A stretch of DNA of 64,000 bases from Bartonella grahamii subsp. shimonis (GCF_036327415.1 NZ_CP123961.1:310001-374000), one strand, 5' to 3'. Counted from the stretch's first letter, positions 28,585 through 37,309 are shown. Translations and numbers: made by a program. Notes: generated by a model from the letters alone, not told the origin.

Positions 28585-29562
28585 TCATTGGATCACTTTT
28601 GTCGCACGATTAATAACTGCCTGCGGAATAACAATCCCCGCTTTTTCTGCTGCTTTCATATCAATTCGAATGTCATTACTAGCCGCCTGCACAACATCAA
28701 TATCACCAGGCTTTTCACCCTTTAGAATACGCACAACCAACTTCCCAGCATCAACTCCTACATCATAGAAATTCACACCTTGCGTCATAAAAGGACCGCG
28801 TCCAATAGAATTAGAATCCACAGTAAAAACAGGAATATTTGCTTCCTGTGTGACCTTTACTGCACCTTCTAAAACAGAAAGAACCGTATTATCAGCAGGA
28901 ATAAAAATGATATCTACCTTACCGATTAAAGCCCGTGTTGCTGCCTGAACATCTGAAGGTTCTGGTGCCGATGAAGGAATAATTTCAATTCCAATTTTTT
29001 TTGCCACATCCTTTAACACCTTAAGTGTTGAAACAGAATTTGCTTCAGAAGCATTATAAAGATAACCAATTTTTTTCAAATCTGGTTTTACTTCTTGTAA
29101 AAGTCTAACACTTTCTGCAACATCTATACGATCGGAACTCCCCGTCATATTACCGCCTGGTTTGGTAAGCGAAGAAACGATTTTAGCTCCGATAGGATCA
29201 GAAATCGCAGCAAAGACGATAGGAATTGTCTTTGTTGCCGCAAGCATTGTTTGTGCTGAAGGCGTGGTAATCGCTACAATAACATCAGGTTTATCACCAA
29301 CAAATTTACGTGCAATTTGCGTTGCTGTTGAAATATTGCCTTGCGCTGATAAAAAGGTGAGTTGAAAATTTTCACCTTGCTTATAACCATTTTCTGCAAG
29401 AACATCTTCCACACCTTTACGAACGGCATCCGCAGCAGGATGGACCATAATTTGTGTTAGTGCAACTTTAACGTGTTTAACTTTGTCATCCGCTTTTGCT
29501 ACACTGTTCATCATAAAAACAGCTGCAATGATAATCCCTAATATATTTATTCTCTTCAACAT
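28585..29562 (-). CDS. ABC transporter substrate-binding protein, ABC_sub_bind (TrpX-like) family
   Basis: The product is 325 residues with a signal peptide (MLKRINILGIIIAAVFMMNSVAKA, cleavage after AKA). The two-lobed periplasmic fold shows VALTQIMVHPAADAVRKGVEDVL, VAITTPSAQTMLAATKTIPIVFAAISDPIGAK and FIPADNTVLSVLEGA, characteristic of the family that includes TrpX, whose members bind tryptophan or tyrosine. The substrate here is not known. The ATG at 29562 has GGTGGAG upstream; an ATG eight codons earlier (29586) would shift the signal peptide inward. It is the first gene of an operon of binding protein, permease, ATPase and holA. Confidence 0.92.
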   Translation of the reverse strand: MLKRINILGIIIAAVFMMNSVAKADDKVKHVKVALTQIMVHPAADAVRKGVEDVLAENGYKQGENFQLTFLSAQGNISTATQIARKFVGDKPDVIVAITTPSAQTMLAATKTIPIVFAAISDPIGAKIVSSLTKPGGNMTGSSDRIDVAESVRLLQEVKPDLKKIGYLYNASEANSVSTLKVLKDVAKKIGIEIIPSSAPEPSDVQAATRALIGKVDIIFIPADNTVLSVLEGAVKVTQEANIPVFTVDSNSIGRGPFMTQGVNFYDVGVDAGKLVVRILKGEKPGDIDVVQAASNDIRIDMKAAEKAGIVIPQAVINRATKVIQ

Positions 29563-29746
29563 TATACTCCACCCCTCTCTATGCAAAATTAAAAAAGGAA
29601 TAATTTATTACTGAAGAATCTTCTAAAATCAATCTTTATTTCATTTTATTAAAACATGGACAAAATAAATCAAACTAAAATGATATTTTTTTGTTGCAAT
29701 TCGTCAAAGCCTACGCCATACAGGCAAGATATATATCGAATCGGTC

Positions 29747-29821
29747 AGCGGGTGTAGCTCAGGGGTAGAGCACAACCTTGCCAAGGTTGGGGTCGTGGGT
29801 TCGAATCCCATCGCCCGCTCC
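29747..29821 (+). tRNA. tRNA-Gly (GCC)
   Basis: A complete cloverleaf of 75 nt including CCA. The acceptor GCGGGTG pairs with CGCCCGC (one T-G pair), followed by discriminator T. The anticodon stem CAACC/GGTTG frames loop TTGCCAA (anticodon GCC). The T arm is GTGGGTTCGAATCCCAT. A MITE-like element begins 15 bp after its 3' end. Confidence 0.97.
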
Positions 29822-29836
29822 ATTGGATTTTGTATT

Positions 29837-30187
29837 TGTAGCTTGCCAGCGGGTTTTGTATATTTTGACACTAGGTTTTGTACCAATTTATTTTTTCTCA
29901 AAGGCTTTTCAAAGGCGGTTTTCTGGGCTTTCACAGACTTTTTAAAAATCTTCAAAGGATTTTCAAAGACCTTTCAAAGCCTTCTCTCATTTTTACCATG
30001 AAAACGCACTTTTTTCCGATTTTCGCTCTTTTTTACCATTTTTTGCAATTTCCGGTGTCAAAATCCAATTTGACAAAACACGCATTTAATGCTAAATTTT
30101 ATACATAAAAACAATAAATTATCACGTATTCCTACCTAATCCCACCTCTTCCCACTTAGTACAAAACCTAGTGTCAAACTACAACGA
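29837..30187 (+). mobile_element. MITE-like element, copy 2, beside tRNA-Gly
   Basis: Perfect 20-bp inverted repeats at 29864-29883 (TTTGACACTAGGTTTTGTAC) and 30159-30178 bound an interior shared with 3303-3570 and 4001-4262. It is about 85 bp longer than copy 1, owing to an extra CAAAG-rich stretch (29908-29965). No transposase. The conserved outer flank TGTCAAACTACA runs directly into the decayed acetyltransferase reading frame. Confidence 0.75.
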
Positions 30188-31079
30188 CCTTGCAGGTTAT
30201 AGAAGCTTATGTAACAGCCCCAGTATTAAAAGATTAATTAGAAATGATAAACAATTACAAAGAGAGCAAATGTTAAACAAATCAAAAATTGACTTATCAT
30301 TAGAGAATAACTTTTTTCAAAGGTACGTTTTTTACCAAAATTATGCCCTAAAATGAAGGTTGTTGATTTTCCAAATGGAGTATCTTCTGTTAATTCAACA
30401 TTTGCTTCAGACACATTCAATATTGTCTCTGCTAAAAATTTACAAGAAACGATACCTGTAGACCAAGCAAAATCTATTATCGATTCCTTTAATGCACAAA
30501 AACTGCCTTTAGCTTGGTGGATTGGTCCTCATTCATCTCATTATAAAGTTGATAGAGTTCTCTTAATCTATGGGTTTAGAGCATGTTGAAACAGAGGTAG
30601 AAATAGCAGCTTTAGCACAAAATATAGACTCACATGTTACTTCTATGCCGGATAACTTCAAAATTAGAGAAGTTGAAACATTTCAAGATTTTAGAGATTA
30701 CGGAAATGTTATGGCATCAGTATTCGAGCCTTTTGATGAAGAAGCGGTTATATTTTATGAAACAATAGGCCGTTGTTATAAAAAAGACTCTGATGTAGAG
30801 ATGTTCGTTGGTTATATAAACAATAGTCCTGTAGCAATATGTTTTTGTATTAAAGCAGATGGAGTTGGTGGAGTGTATGATATTGTCACCAATCCAGATT
30901 TTCAGAAAAGAAGTGTCGGGACATTAATGACAAAAATTGCTATTGAGCATTTAAAAAGAAAGAAATGTCATGTTATTGGTATGCAAGCCTCTCACGAGGG
31001 AATTGGCATTTATAAAAAATTGGGTTTTATAAAGTTTGGTGAATTCAAAGTTTATTCCAATAAACACATAGCGGTTTAG
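30180..31079 (+). pseudogene. GNAT-family acetyltransferase gene with frameshifts
   Basis: Three pieces of one protein lie in alternating frames. An N-terminal part (YNDLAGYRSLCNSPSIKRL, frame of 30171) stops at 30356. A middle part (KVVDFPNGVSSVNS to PLAWWIGPHSSH, 30353-30589) follows in another frame. The C-terminal GNAT domain (30570-31079) returns to the first frame: VYDIVTNPDFQKRSVGTLM is the acetyl-CoA motif A, then HEGIGIYKKLGF. Frame changes are needed near 30330-30350 and again near 30560-30580. The intact-looking C-terminal piece (169 residues) could still be made but lacks the N-terminal half. Confidence 0.7.
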
Positions 31080-31484
31080 TTATGAACTCTTTTTTTGCTA
31101 ATCTACAAGAGAATTTGTTATTTTCAGCATAACTCAAATATAGAAAACCAATCTATACAACCAAGAAATTTTAGCCAATTCCCTTTAATACTGATAGTAA
31201 AAAGCTAAAATCAGTTATTACAAATATAATTGTTTCAAGTGACTCGCTAAGATTTTCTTACTTTTATGATTTTCAGGATAATTGTCTCAAAAAAGATATC
31301 TATCATAGATCTAAGCTAAACAAGTGAAAATTTTTTATTTGATATGGTCAATAATTTACTGTTTATCACTGATATTTATGAAAAACTCGAAAGCAAATAT
31401 TTAAAACTACAGTTGCATCATATTTTGTTAGATGGTTAGTCTGTTAGTCAATTAATAGAAAAAATCTTCGCTTTATATAATAAC

Positions 31485-31530
31485 AAAAGGAGCTTCAAAA
31501 CCCTTTCAAAGATCATTTAAAGCTCCTTTA
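31485..31530 (+). terminator. Possible terminator-like hairpin
   Basis: Arms AAAGGAGCTT and AAGCTCCTTT form a perfect 10-bp stem around a loop of about 24 nt. A T-rich stretch follows some 10 bases later rather than at once, so terminator activity is uncertain. It is the first hairpin downstream of the acetyltransferase relic. Confidence 0.35.
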
Positions 31531-31744
31531 TATGTATTATCTCTTTTTTTATATCACTGTTGATGATGAGAAATCCCTCACGCTAATTGTATTATTTTTA
31601 CACGAAATAAACTGTTTTCACCTATTATCTAGAGTAAATTAAATTTTTGGGATTTCTGGCACATCATTTGATAATCCTCTTGCTTAAACAAATTCTTATC
31701 CGAAATAATTTTCAACAAAAAAATAAATCAATAATTTGATTCAT

Positions 31745-32160
31745 AAAAATAATTTATCATTATTCATATTGAGCCAGCGTCTCAAATATCATAGGATTTC
31801 TCATTTCAAATCTCTATATATTAAATCACTCACAATCATCTGCTTACACATCACAAGCGGAATTGATGTATCTATAAAATTCACTTGCAGAAAGGAATAA
31901 AAACTCTTCTCATGAACGCTCTAAAATACCAAAGCTTATCGCAACATTGGGAGCTAAAAATAGTATAGGAGGTACCTCTTTCACCTTAAAAACATAAAAA
32001 TGGGAAGCATAATAGCTTTATACACTTCATAGAGGCTTTAAACCATTCACGGACGTTATTATAAAATGGATGTGACACACCTTTAGGGAAATCTCTTTAA
32101 AATAAACATGTGAATTAACAATATAAGTGAATTCTATTTGAAGCATACTATTTTACATGA
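31745..32160 (+). repeat. Composite repeat, copy E (modules 2 and 3)
   Basis: Landmarks: ATTCATATTGAGCCAGCGTCTC, TATATTAAATCACTCA, TTACACATCACAAGCGG, CATAAAAATGGGAAGCATAAT, then module 3 ACCATTCACGGACGTTATTA and AATATAAGTGAATTCTATTT. It is more diverged than D and J. Confidence 0.6.
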
Positions 32161-32752
32161 GGAGCATAACTTCAATCAAGACAAAGAAAATAAGGTGTTG
32201 AACAGTCATAGCGCAAAATAAAATCAGATCAGTTTAAATACTTAATGATGAAATCCATTATATGTAAAAATTAGCTTTTGTGAGTTCAGATAAACTTTTC
32301 ATAACAGGTTCAGATAAAGTATCGTATTTTACCATCATATCCTTTTTTTAATGAAATGTCTTTTTAACATATCACTAACAATTTTATCTCTCGCTTTTAG
32401 GAAATTTTTACTTAAAATTACTCTTGTCTCATTTTCATTGAATTTAATGTTTTTTTAGTTTTTTAAGTATTTATCGAAATGTTTTAATTGATTTTCATTT
32501 TGTGGAAGTGTATTAAAATTAAAAGCATTATTAGTCATTTTCTCATTAAAGTTATAAAGTCTTATAGAAAAATTTCTTTTTTCTGTTTTAATTTTTTTTG
32601 TGCTTGCCATTTCTTTAATTCTCTGCTAATTTTCCTTATATTCTTAGTGGTAACGGACTCTGAAGGTTTGAATTATTTCAGTACCTAAGAGAGTACTAAG
32701 ATGTGAATTTGCATAATTTATACGTCGTTTTAAATTTTGTAGATCAGTTTCT

Positions 32753-32780
32753 TTGACATTGTTAACCCCAATGTTAAAAT
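32753..32780 (+). promoter_or_regulatory. Strong sigma-70-like promoter
   Basis: A perfect -35 box TTGACA (32753-32758), a 16-bp spacer, and -10 box TAAAAT (32775-32780). The predicted start is near A32787. No open frame follows; a terminator comes within 45 bp. Confidence 0.6.
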
Positions 32781-32786
32781 TTTTTT

Positions 32787-32829
32787 ACCGCTATTTAAGC
32801 CCTCTGCTACAACAGAGGGGTTGTTTTTT
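32787..32829 (+). ncRNA. Candidate very short transcript (promoter-terminator unit)
   Basis: If the promoter at 32753-32780 is active, transcription would run from about 32787 into the hairpin and T-tract ending at 32829, giving an RNA of about 43 nt that is mostly terminator stem. Bartonella is known to have a family of short regulatory RNAs upstream of DNA-binding protein genes, but the sequence does not let me place this unit in that family and no regulator gene follows on this strand. Confidence 0.35.
32800..32829 (+). terminator. Rho-independent terminator
   Basis: Stem CCCTCTG (32800-32806) / CAGAGGG (32813-32819), loop CTACAA, followed by GTTGTTTTTT. It is the best intrinsic terminator in the 29.8-33.7 kb region and has no plus-strand gene upstream. 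Confidence 0.75.
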
Positions 32830-33001
32830 ATGATAAGGTTACAATTGTTCCTATATCTCCTATTTTTTCTTTTAATATGTTAATGAACTTTTCAGTATTA
32901 AAACATTTGTTTAAAATATCGAGATCAGTAAATTTATAAATTTCTTTATGCCTCTGGGTTAAAAAAAGAGCATTAATATCTATTTTTACATTAACTCTCA
33001 T
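32828..33001 (-). CDS. Hypothetical 57-residue protein, possible relic
   Basis: It begins MRVNVKIDINALFLTQRHKE and ends GTIVTLS. Its start overlaps the end of another minus-strand frame by 11 bases, as in translationally coupled genes. I do not recognise it. It lies in a probable eroded island, so it may be a surviving small gene or a fragment. Confidence 0.3.
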   Translation of the reverse strand: MRVNVKIDINALFLTQRHKEIYKFTDLDILNKCFNTEKFINILKEKIGDIGTIVTLS

Positions 33002-33152
33002 TACCTACTCCGTGAATTTTCATCACGTAATATGATCTATTACTATTACGAGTTTTTTTAAGATTAATAGATAAAATTAAACCGTCATTTTGACTTGGTA
33101 ATCCGAATTTAGAGACAATATCAAAAAAATCTCGAAATAACAGAATAGAAAT
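32991..33152 (-). pseudogene. Hypothetical fragment, 5'-truncated
   Basis: An open stretch of 53 codons (KFGLPSQNDGLILSINLKKT, then SYYVMKIHGVGNES) with no ATG, GTG or TTG near its upstream end, where it is cut by TGA. It overlaps the start of the 57-residue frame. It reads like the tail of a real protein, but I cannot name the family. Confidence 0.3.
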
Positions 33153-33200
33153 TCAAGTTTGAAAAGATTAAACCACACGCTACAGGTCTATTAAAACTCC

Positions 33201-33458
33201 TCACGGCTGCTCATCTGAAACGCTAGCAATTCCATAAAGCAGTTCCATAAAAAGGATAATGACGTTGTAATATCTGAAAAAACTCACCACATCACCTGAA
33301 AGATCATTGATAATTCCATCAGGACGTATCAATTGCCATTTAGAAAACCCTACCCATCCTGCTTCACCACCAATATAAGAAACAGCAAATATAGTGAGAT
33401 CAGCCAGCTTCAATATCGCCTTATAAAAGATCTTTCCTTCTACCCTTTTTGCTATCAA
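33201..33458 (-). CDS. Hypothetical protein or relic, 85 residues
   Basis: The frame encodes LADLTIFAVSYIGGEAGWVG, then KWQLIRPDGIINDLSGDVVSFF and a hydrophobic segment. The composition is protein-like and unlike the shadow frames nearby, but I recognise no family. It could be a fragment of a larger decayed gene together with the two frames downstream (32828-33152). Confidence 0.3.
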   Translation of the reverse strand: MIAKRVEGKIFYKAILKLADLTIFAVSYIGGEAGWVGFSKWQLIRPDGIINDLSGDVVSFFRYYNVIILFMELLYGIASVSDEQP

Positions 33459-33698
33459 ATTCCGATTTTACAATTCCTTGCTCTCTTTTTTATACTCAAA
33501 ATTGCCTCTGAAACAGGATATATCAATCGTAAAAAACATATAAAAGAAACAGATTATAACATTATTTTTCTCATCCTTTTTAATACAAAATAACTGTTAG
33601 ACTACAATGCGCTAACACTTATCAGTCATAAGTCCAAAACAGCATATAAAGACGAAACAAATTCATAGAGTGAAGATTTTTCACAATCAATTGTTGTA

Positions 33699-34556
33699 TT
33701 AATCTTTCCATAATGCATAAAAATGATGAAGCGGCCCTCGCCCCTTCCCTACTTCTAAAGCATTTGAGGCAGATAAAGCGTCATGCAAATAATCTTTTGC
33801 TTGTTTAACCGCGTATTCTAGAGATTGGGTAGGTAACAGAGCAGCAATGGCGGCAGAAATGGTACACCCTGTCCCGTGATCATGAGTGGTTGAAAGACGA
33901 GAAGCTTCAAGTATAATAAGGTTTTCACAATCACAATAAAGATCTGGACTAGAACAATCGTAATTTTCTGTACTATTCTTAGTAAGCGTATTCAAATGTC
34001 CTCCTTTTAACAAAACTGCATGACACCCTAGCGCTAAAAGTCGTGGAGCATATTGATGCATAGCCTCTAAAGACCATTGCACTTCACCTCCCAATAGCAG
34101 TGCTGCTTCAGGCAAATTTGGCGTAATCAAAGTTGACATGGGCACAAGAACATCACGCATAATTTCAATTGCATCAGGCTTTAAAAGAACATCACCACTT
34201 TTGGCGACCATAACCGGATCAAAAACAATAAAACGGGCTTTATGATAAGCAAGTCGTTCTGCAATAACCTGTGCAATCTGAGCATTTGCAACCATACCAA
34301 TTTTAACGGCATCAACATGGATATCCTCAAAAACAGAATCAATTTGATCTGCAACAAAAGAAGCATCTAATGCCTGAAAAGAACGTACACCCTGAGTATT
34401 TTGTGCAACAACAGCTGTAACCACACTCATACCATAAGTTTTCATAGCTGAAAAAACCTTCAAATCCGCCTGCATTCCAGCACCACCAGAAGGATCTGTT
34501 CCTGCAATAGATAAAATCCGTGGAATAAAAAGTTTATCTTTTTGTAATTCCATCAA
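33699..34556 (-). CDS. thiD: Hydroxymethylpyrimidine/phosphomethylpyrimidine kinase
   Basis: The product is 285 residues of the ribokinase fold. It phosphorylates HMP and then HMP-P to supply the pyrimidine half of thiamine; with few other thi genes in view it may serve salvage. Motifs: IAGTDPSGGAGMQADLKVFSAMKTYGMSVVTAVVAQNTQGV at the N-terminus and the anion-hole/catalytic stretch DHGTGCTISAAIAALL near the C-terminus. A short insert around residues 200-215 (TKNSTENYDCSSPDLYCDCE) is cysteine-rich and looks lineage-specific. It stands alone. Confidence 0.95.
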   Translation of the reverse strand: MMELQKDKLFIPRILSIAGTDPSGGAGMQADLKVFSAMKTYGMSVVTAVVAQNTQGVRSFQALDASFVADQIDSVFEDIHVDAVKIGMVANAQIAQVIAERLAYHKARFIVFDPVMVAKSGDVLLKPDAIEIMRDVLVPMSTLITPNLPEAALLLGGEVQWSLEAMHQYAPRLLALGCHAVLLKGGHLNTLTKNSTENYDCSSPDLYCDCENLIILEASRLSTTHDHGTGCTISAAIAALLPTQSLEYAVKQAKDYLHDALSASNALEVGKGRGPLHHFYALWKD

Positions 34557-34682
34557 CCTCTTTCCTTCTGTTTTTAAATATCAGAAAATGAGTTACCGAA
34601 AAAATAGATGCTTGAAAAAACTAAAGAAAGATGTTTTCTCGTGTAAAGTGCGTTATATACACAGTCTCTTTGCAGATATAAA

Positions 34683-35489
34683 ATGGAAAATATAGTGCTT
34701 ACCCTTCGTTCTCTTCTTTTTACGTTCGCTTTTTATACCACGACTTTTGTGCAAATGATTCTTTATGCACCCTTTTATTTTTTAATGCCACGCAAAAAAG
34801 CGTGGATTGTTCCAAAAACATGGGCGCGTGTTACGCTCTTTTTGCAAAAATACATTGCAGGTACAAACTATGAAATTGAAGGATTAGAAAATCTTCCCAA
34901 AGGAGCCTACATAATTGCTCCAAAACATCAATCCGCATGGGAAACTTTTGGCCTTGTGCCTTATCTTGATGACCCTGCTCTCATCCTAAAACGTGAACTG
35001 ACATGGATTCCATTCTTTGGCTGGTATATGGCAAAAACACAAATTATCCCAATTAACCGCACAACCCCCATTAAAGCTTTAAAAACCATCATACAAAAAG
35101 CAAAAGAAAAGGCAAAACAAGGGCGTCAAATTCTTATTTTTCCTGAAGGAACGCGCCGACAACCAGGTCAAGAACCAGATTATAAATCAGGGATTGTTGC
35201 TCTTTATAATGAATTAGGACTTCAAGTTGTCCCTATTGCACACAATGCGGGTTTATATTGGCCACACAATAATTTACGCCGCTATCCCGGAACAATTCGT
35301 GTCCGCATTCTTCCCCCGATAGAGGCTGGTTTAAGCAAACGTGATTTTCTAGATCAACTTATCCAAAAAACTGAAAAAGCCTGTGATGAACTACTTCTCT
35401 TAGCAGCTCAAGATCCTACCCCCCCTCCTATGCCACCATATGCTGTTCAGAAACTTCAAAAACTAAATCATCATGAAACAATGCACTGA
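34683..35489 (+). CDS. plsC: 1-acyl-sn-glycerol-3-phosphate acyltransferase
   Basis: The product is 268 residues. It acylates lysophosphatidic acid to phosphatidic acid at the inner membrane. An N-terminal hydrophobic segment (about 9-35) precedes the catalytic HQSAWE (HX4D-type with E), the glycerol-phosphate site FPEGTRR, and the PIAHNAG block. The start ATG at 34683 follows a 126-bp spacer from the divergent thiD. A proline-rich tail (PTPPPMPPY) ends the protein. Confidence 0.93.
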   Translation: MENIVLTLRSLLFTFAFYTTTFVQMILYAPFYFLMPRKKAWIVPKTWARVTLFLQKYIAGTNYEIEGLENLPKGAYIIAPKHQSAWETFGLVPYLDDPALILKRELTWIPFFGWYMAKTQIIPINRTTPIKALKTIIQKAKEKAKQGRQILIFPEGTRRQPGQEPDYKSGIVALYNELGLQVVPIAHNAGLYWPHNNLRRYPGTIRVRILPPIEAGLSKRDFLDQLIQKTEKACDELLLLAAQDPTPPPMPPYAVQKLQKLNHHETMH

Positions 35490-35664
35490 TTGATCAGAAT
35501 AAGGCATCACTTTATATATTGAGCGGAATCTATAAAACAAAAATATAAGAAAGATACTTCAAATTTTCTAATTTAAAATTATAAAACACATATACCATTA
35601 TAAGAAATGATCAATGTGTGAATTTTTTTAAGAAAGAATTCTTTCTCTCTTTAAAATCGTTTAA

Positions 35665-35895
35665 TAACATACATCATATTGATTATAAGGATATTTTAGC
35701 GTTATTCAACTTGAATGAGAGCTCTGAATACCGTAAGGTTCTCTCATTTCAAATCTATTCCATGTTGAATCAATCAGAATCACTTTCTTGCACATTGCAA
35801 GCGGGGATACCTGTGTGGATAAAATGATGCAAGAAAAGACTAAAATGCTTTTTACGAACCATCTCAAGTGCCAAGGGCTGTCTTAACAGAAGAGC
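35665..35895 (+). repeat. Composite repeat, copy F (module 2)
   Basis: Landmarks: ATTCAACTTGAATGAGAG, CTCATTTCAAATCTATT, ATGTTGAATCAATCAGAAT, TTGCACATTGCAAGCGGGG, CATCTCAAGTGCCAAGGGCT. It is close to copy H (reverse) and copy G. Confidence 0.7.
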
Positions 35896-35985
35896 TAAAA
35901 ATATATGATTATGACAATTTGTTCCTTCCTGAAAAGCATCAATCCCCTTAGAGCCTGAAATCTTGTACAATCTTCATTATTTAAA

Positions 35986-36005
35986 AAGTATTTCTTGAAA
36001 TACTT
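35986..36005. promoter_or_regulatory. Perfect 9-bp inverted repeat upstream of the carboxypeptidase gene
   Basis: AAGTATTTC, centre TT, GAAATACTT. The size and symmetry suit a dimeric regulator site, but no regulator is known and a chance palindrome in AT-rich DNA is possible. Confidence 0.25.
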
Positions 36006-36178
36006 AAGTCATCAAAACAAATTCAAGGGGAAAATAAAAATGAATGTTAGTTTTTATCCATGAGACACAACGGATATAGCAATTAACCATCTTCCCTCCC
36101 TAACCTAGACTTAAAAGTTTTGTGTGCTACATTAAAACAATTCTAAATAACGAATAAGAAGGAACTGGATTTAAATTA

Positions 36179-37270
36179 ATGCAACGTCTCTTCTATAATT
36201 TATTTTTTTCTGTGATTTTGAGTTTGTCCAGCGCCGTTGCTCTAGCACAGCCTTTTATTTCTGTTGACGTTACAACGGGACATATCCTAAAACATAATCA
36301 AGCTTTTGAGCGTTGGTATCCTGCTTCCTTAACAAAATTAATGACCGCTTATGTTATTTTTCGTGCCATGAGCCGAGGGGAAGTTTCACCAGACAAACAT
36401 ATCACCATCAGCAAATACGCCGCAAAAGCTCCCTCATATCGTTCTGGCTATAAAGCTGGTTCTGTACTCACACTTGATACAGCCTTAAGTATCACCATGG
36501 TTAAATCTACTAATGATTTGGCTATTGCCATGAGCGAAGCCATTGCTGGTTCACAGAAAGATTTTGTACGTAAAATGAATAGCGAAGCTAAACGCTTAGG
36601 TATGTTTGGGACCCATTTTGCAAATGCAAGTGGTTTACCAGACCCTCAAAACTACTCCACGGCACGCGATATTGCTCTTTTAGCCGTTCAAATACGCCGA
36701 GAATTTCCACAATATGCTCATTATTTTTCTATTCCAGCCATTGATTTTGGTAATAATCGAAAAATCCAGCATAACTCAAACAACCTCATTGGCCGTTTTT
36801 ATGGAATAGATGGTATGAAAACAGGGTTTATTTGTGCCTCTGGTTTTAATCTCGTTGCCTCAGCCACCCGCAATAAACGTACAATTATTGTTGTCATTCT
36901 AGGTGCCAACAACATAAGTGAAAGGGAAGAGAAAGCTGCGCAACTTCTTGAAACAGGATTTTTGCAACAAGGAAGACCCCAATTAACACTAGCAACGTTA
37001 AAACCTTATGGGAACAACATAACACAAGTCAACAATATGAAACAACAAACATGCACACCTGAAGCCATAAAAATGCATGCAAATTCATATGATGATCAAG
37101 GAAATATTATTCTCGTCTCACCTTTTATCACTGCTCCCCCTCCTTTTTCTCACCCTTTACCAGTACACCTCATTCGTACGCCACAAACACCTAAAATGAC
37201 AGTAAAGCCACTAAGAAAGCCCCATAGTTCGTATAAAAGACACGCAGACCATTCTATAAAAAAGCCATAA
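36179..37270 (+). CDS. Serine-type D-Ala-D-Ala carboxypeptidase (penicillin-binding protein 5/6 family)
   Basis: The product is 363 residues. A signal peptide (cleavage near ALA-Q, residue 23) sends it to the periplasm, where it trims peptidoglycan pentapeptides. The three penicillin-binding motifs are present: SxxK at Ser50 (PASLTKLMTAY), SxN (VKSTNDLA), and KTG (DGMKTGFICASG). The C-terminal 80 residues are proline-rich and basic rather than a typical PBP5 beta domain, as in rhizobial DacF/DacC proteins. AGAAGGA lies upstream of the ATG. It is flanked by repeats on both sides and stands alone. Confidence 0.92.
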   Translation: MQRLFYNLFFSVILSLSSAVALAQPFISVDVTTGHILKHNQAFERWYPASLTKLMTAYVIFRAMSRGEVSPDKHITISKYAAKAPSYRSGYKAGSVLTLDTALSITMVKSTNDLAIAMSEAIAGSQKDFVRKMNSEAKRLGMFGTHFANASGLPDPQNYSTARDIALLAVQIRREFPQYAHYFSIPAIDFGNNRKIQHNSNNLIGRFYGIDGMKTGFICASGFNLVASATRNKRTIIVVILGANNISEREEKAAQLLETGFLQQGRPQLTLATLKPYGNNITQVNNMKQQTCTPEAIKMHANSYDDQGNIILVSPFITAPPPFSHPLPVHLIRTPQTPKMTVKPLRKPHSSYKRHADHSIKKP

Positions 37271-37309
37271 ATCATAATCTGCGATTAATTATAACATTTT
37301 TATTTATAA

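Larger units (their letters stand above)
31080..32752. other. AT-rich intergenic stretch with repeat copy E
   Basis: No credible gene. From 31080 to 31480 there is nothing I can assign. A hairpin lies at 31485-31530. Repeat copy E spans 31745-32160. From 32160 to 32752 short open frames are of extreme composition (for example 32488-32688, rich in F, I and S), and I do not call them genes. A short repeated phrase GGTTCAGATAAA-type occurs near 32282 and 32308. Confidence 0.4.
35490..36178. other. Intergenic region with repeat copy F and a 20-bp dyad
   Basis: Repeat copy F spans 35665-35895. AAGTATTTC/GAAATACTT at 35986-36005 is a perfect 9-bp inverted repeat with a 2-base centre, about 170 bp upstream of the carboxypeptidase start. 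Nothing else is assigned. Confidence 0.45.

Noticed and set aside
29704..29955. 83-codon minus-strand frame over tRNA-Gly (AMGFEPTTPTLARLCSTPELHP)
   Set aside because: It is the antisense of the tRNA and the start of the MITE-like element; the same artefact class.
32488..32688. 66-codon plus-strand frame rich in F, I and S
   Set aside because: The composition follows the local T-richness, with no ribosome-binding site or recognisable pattern. I treat it as noise.
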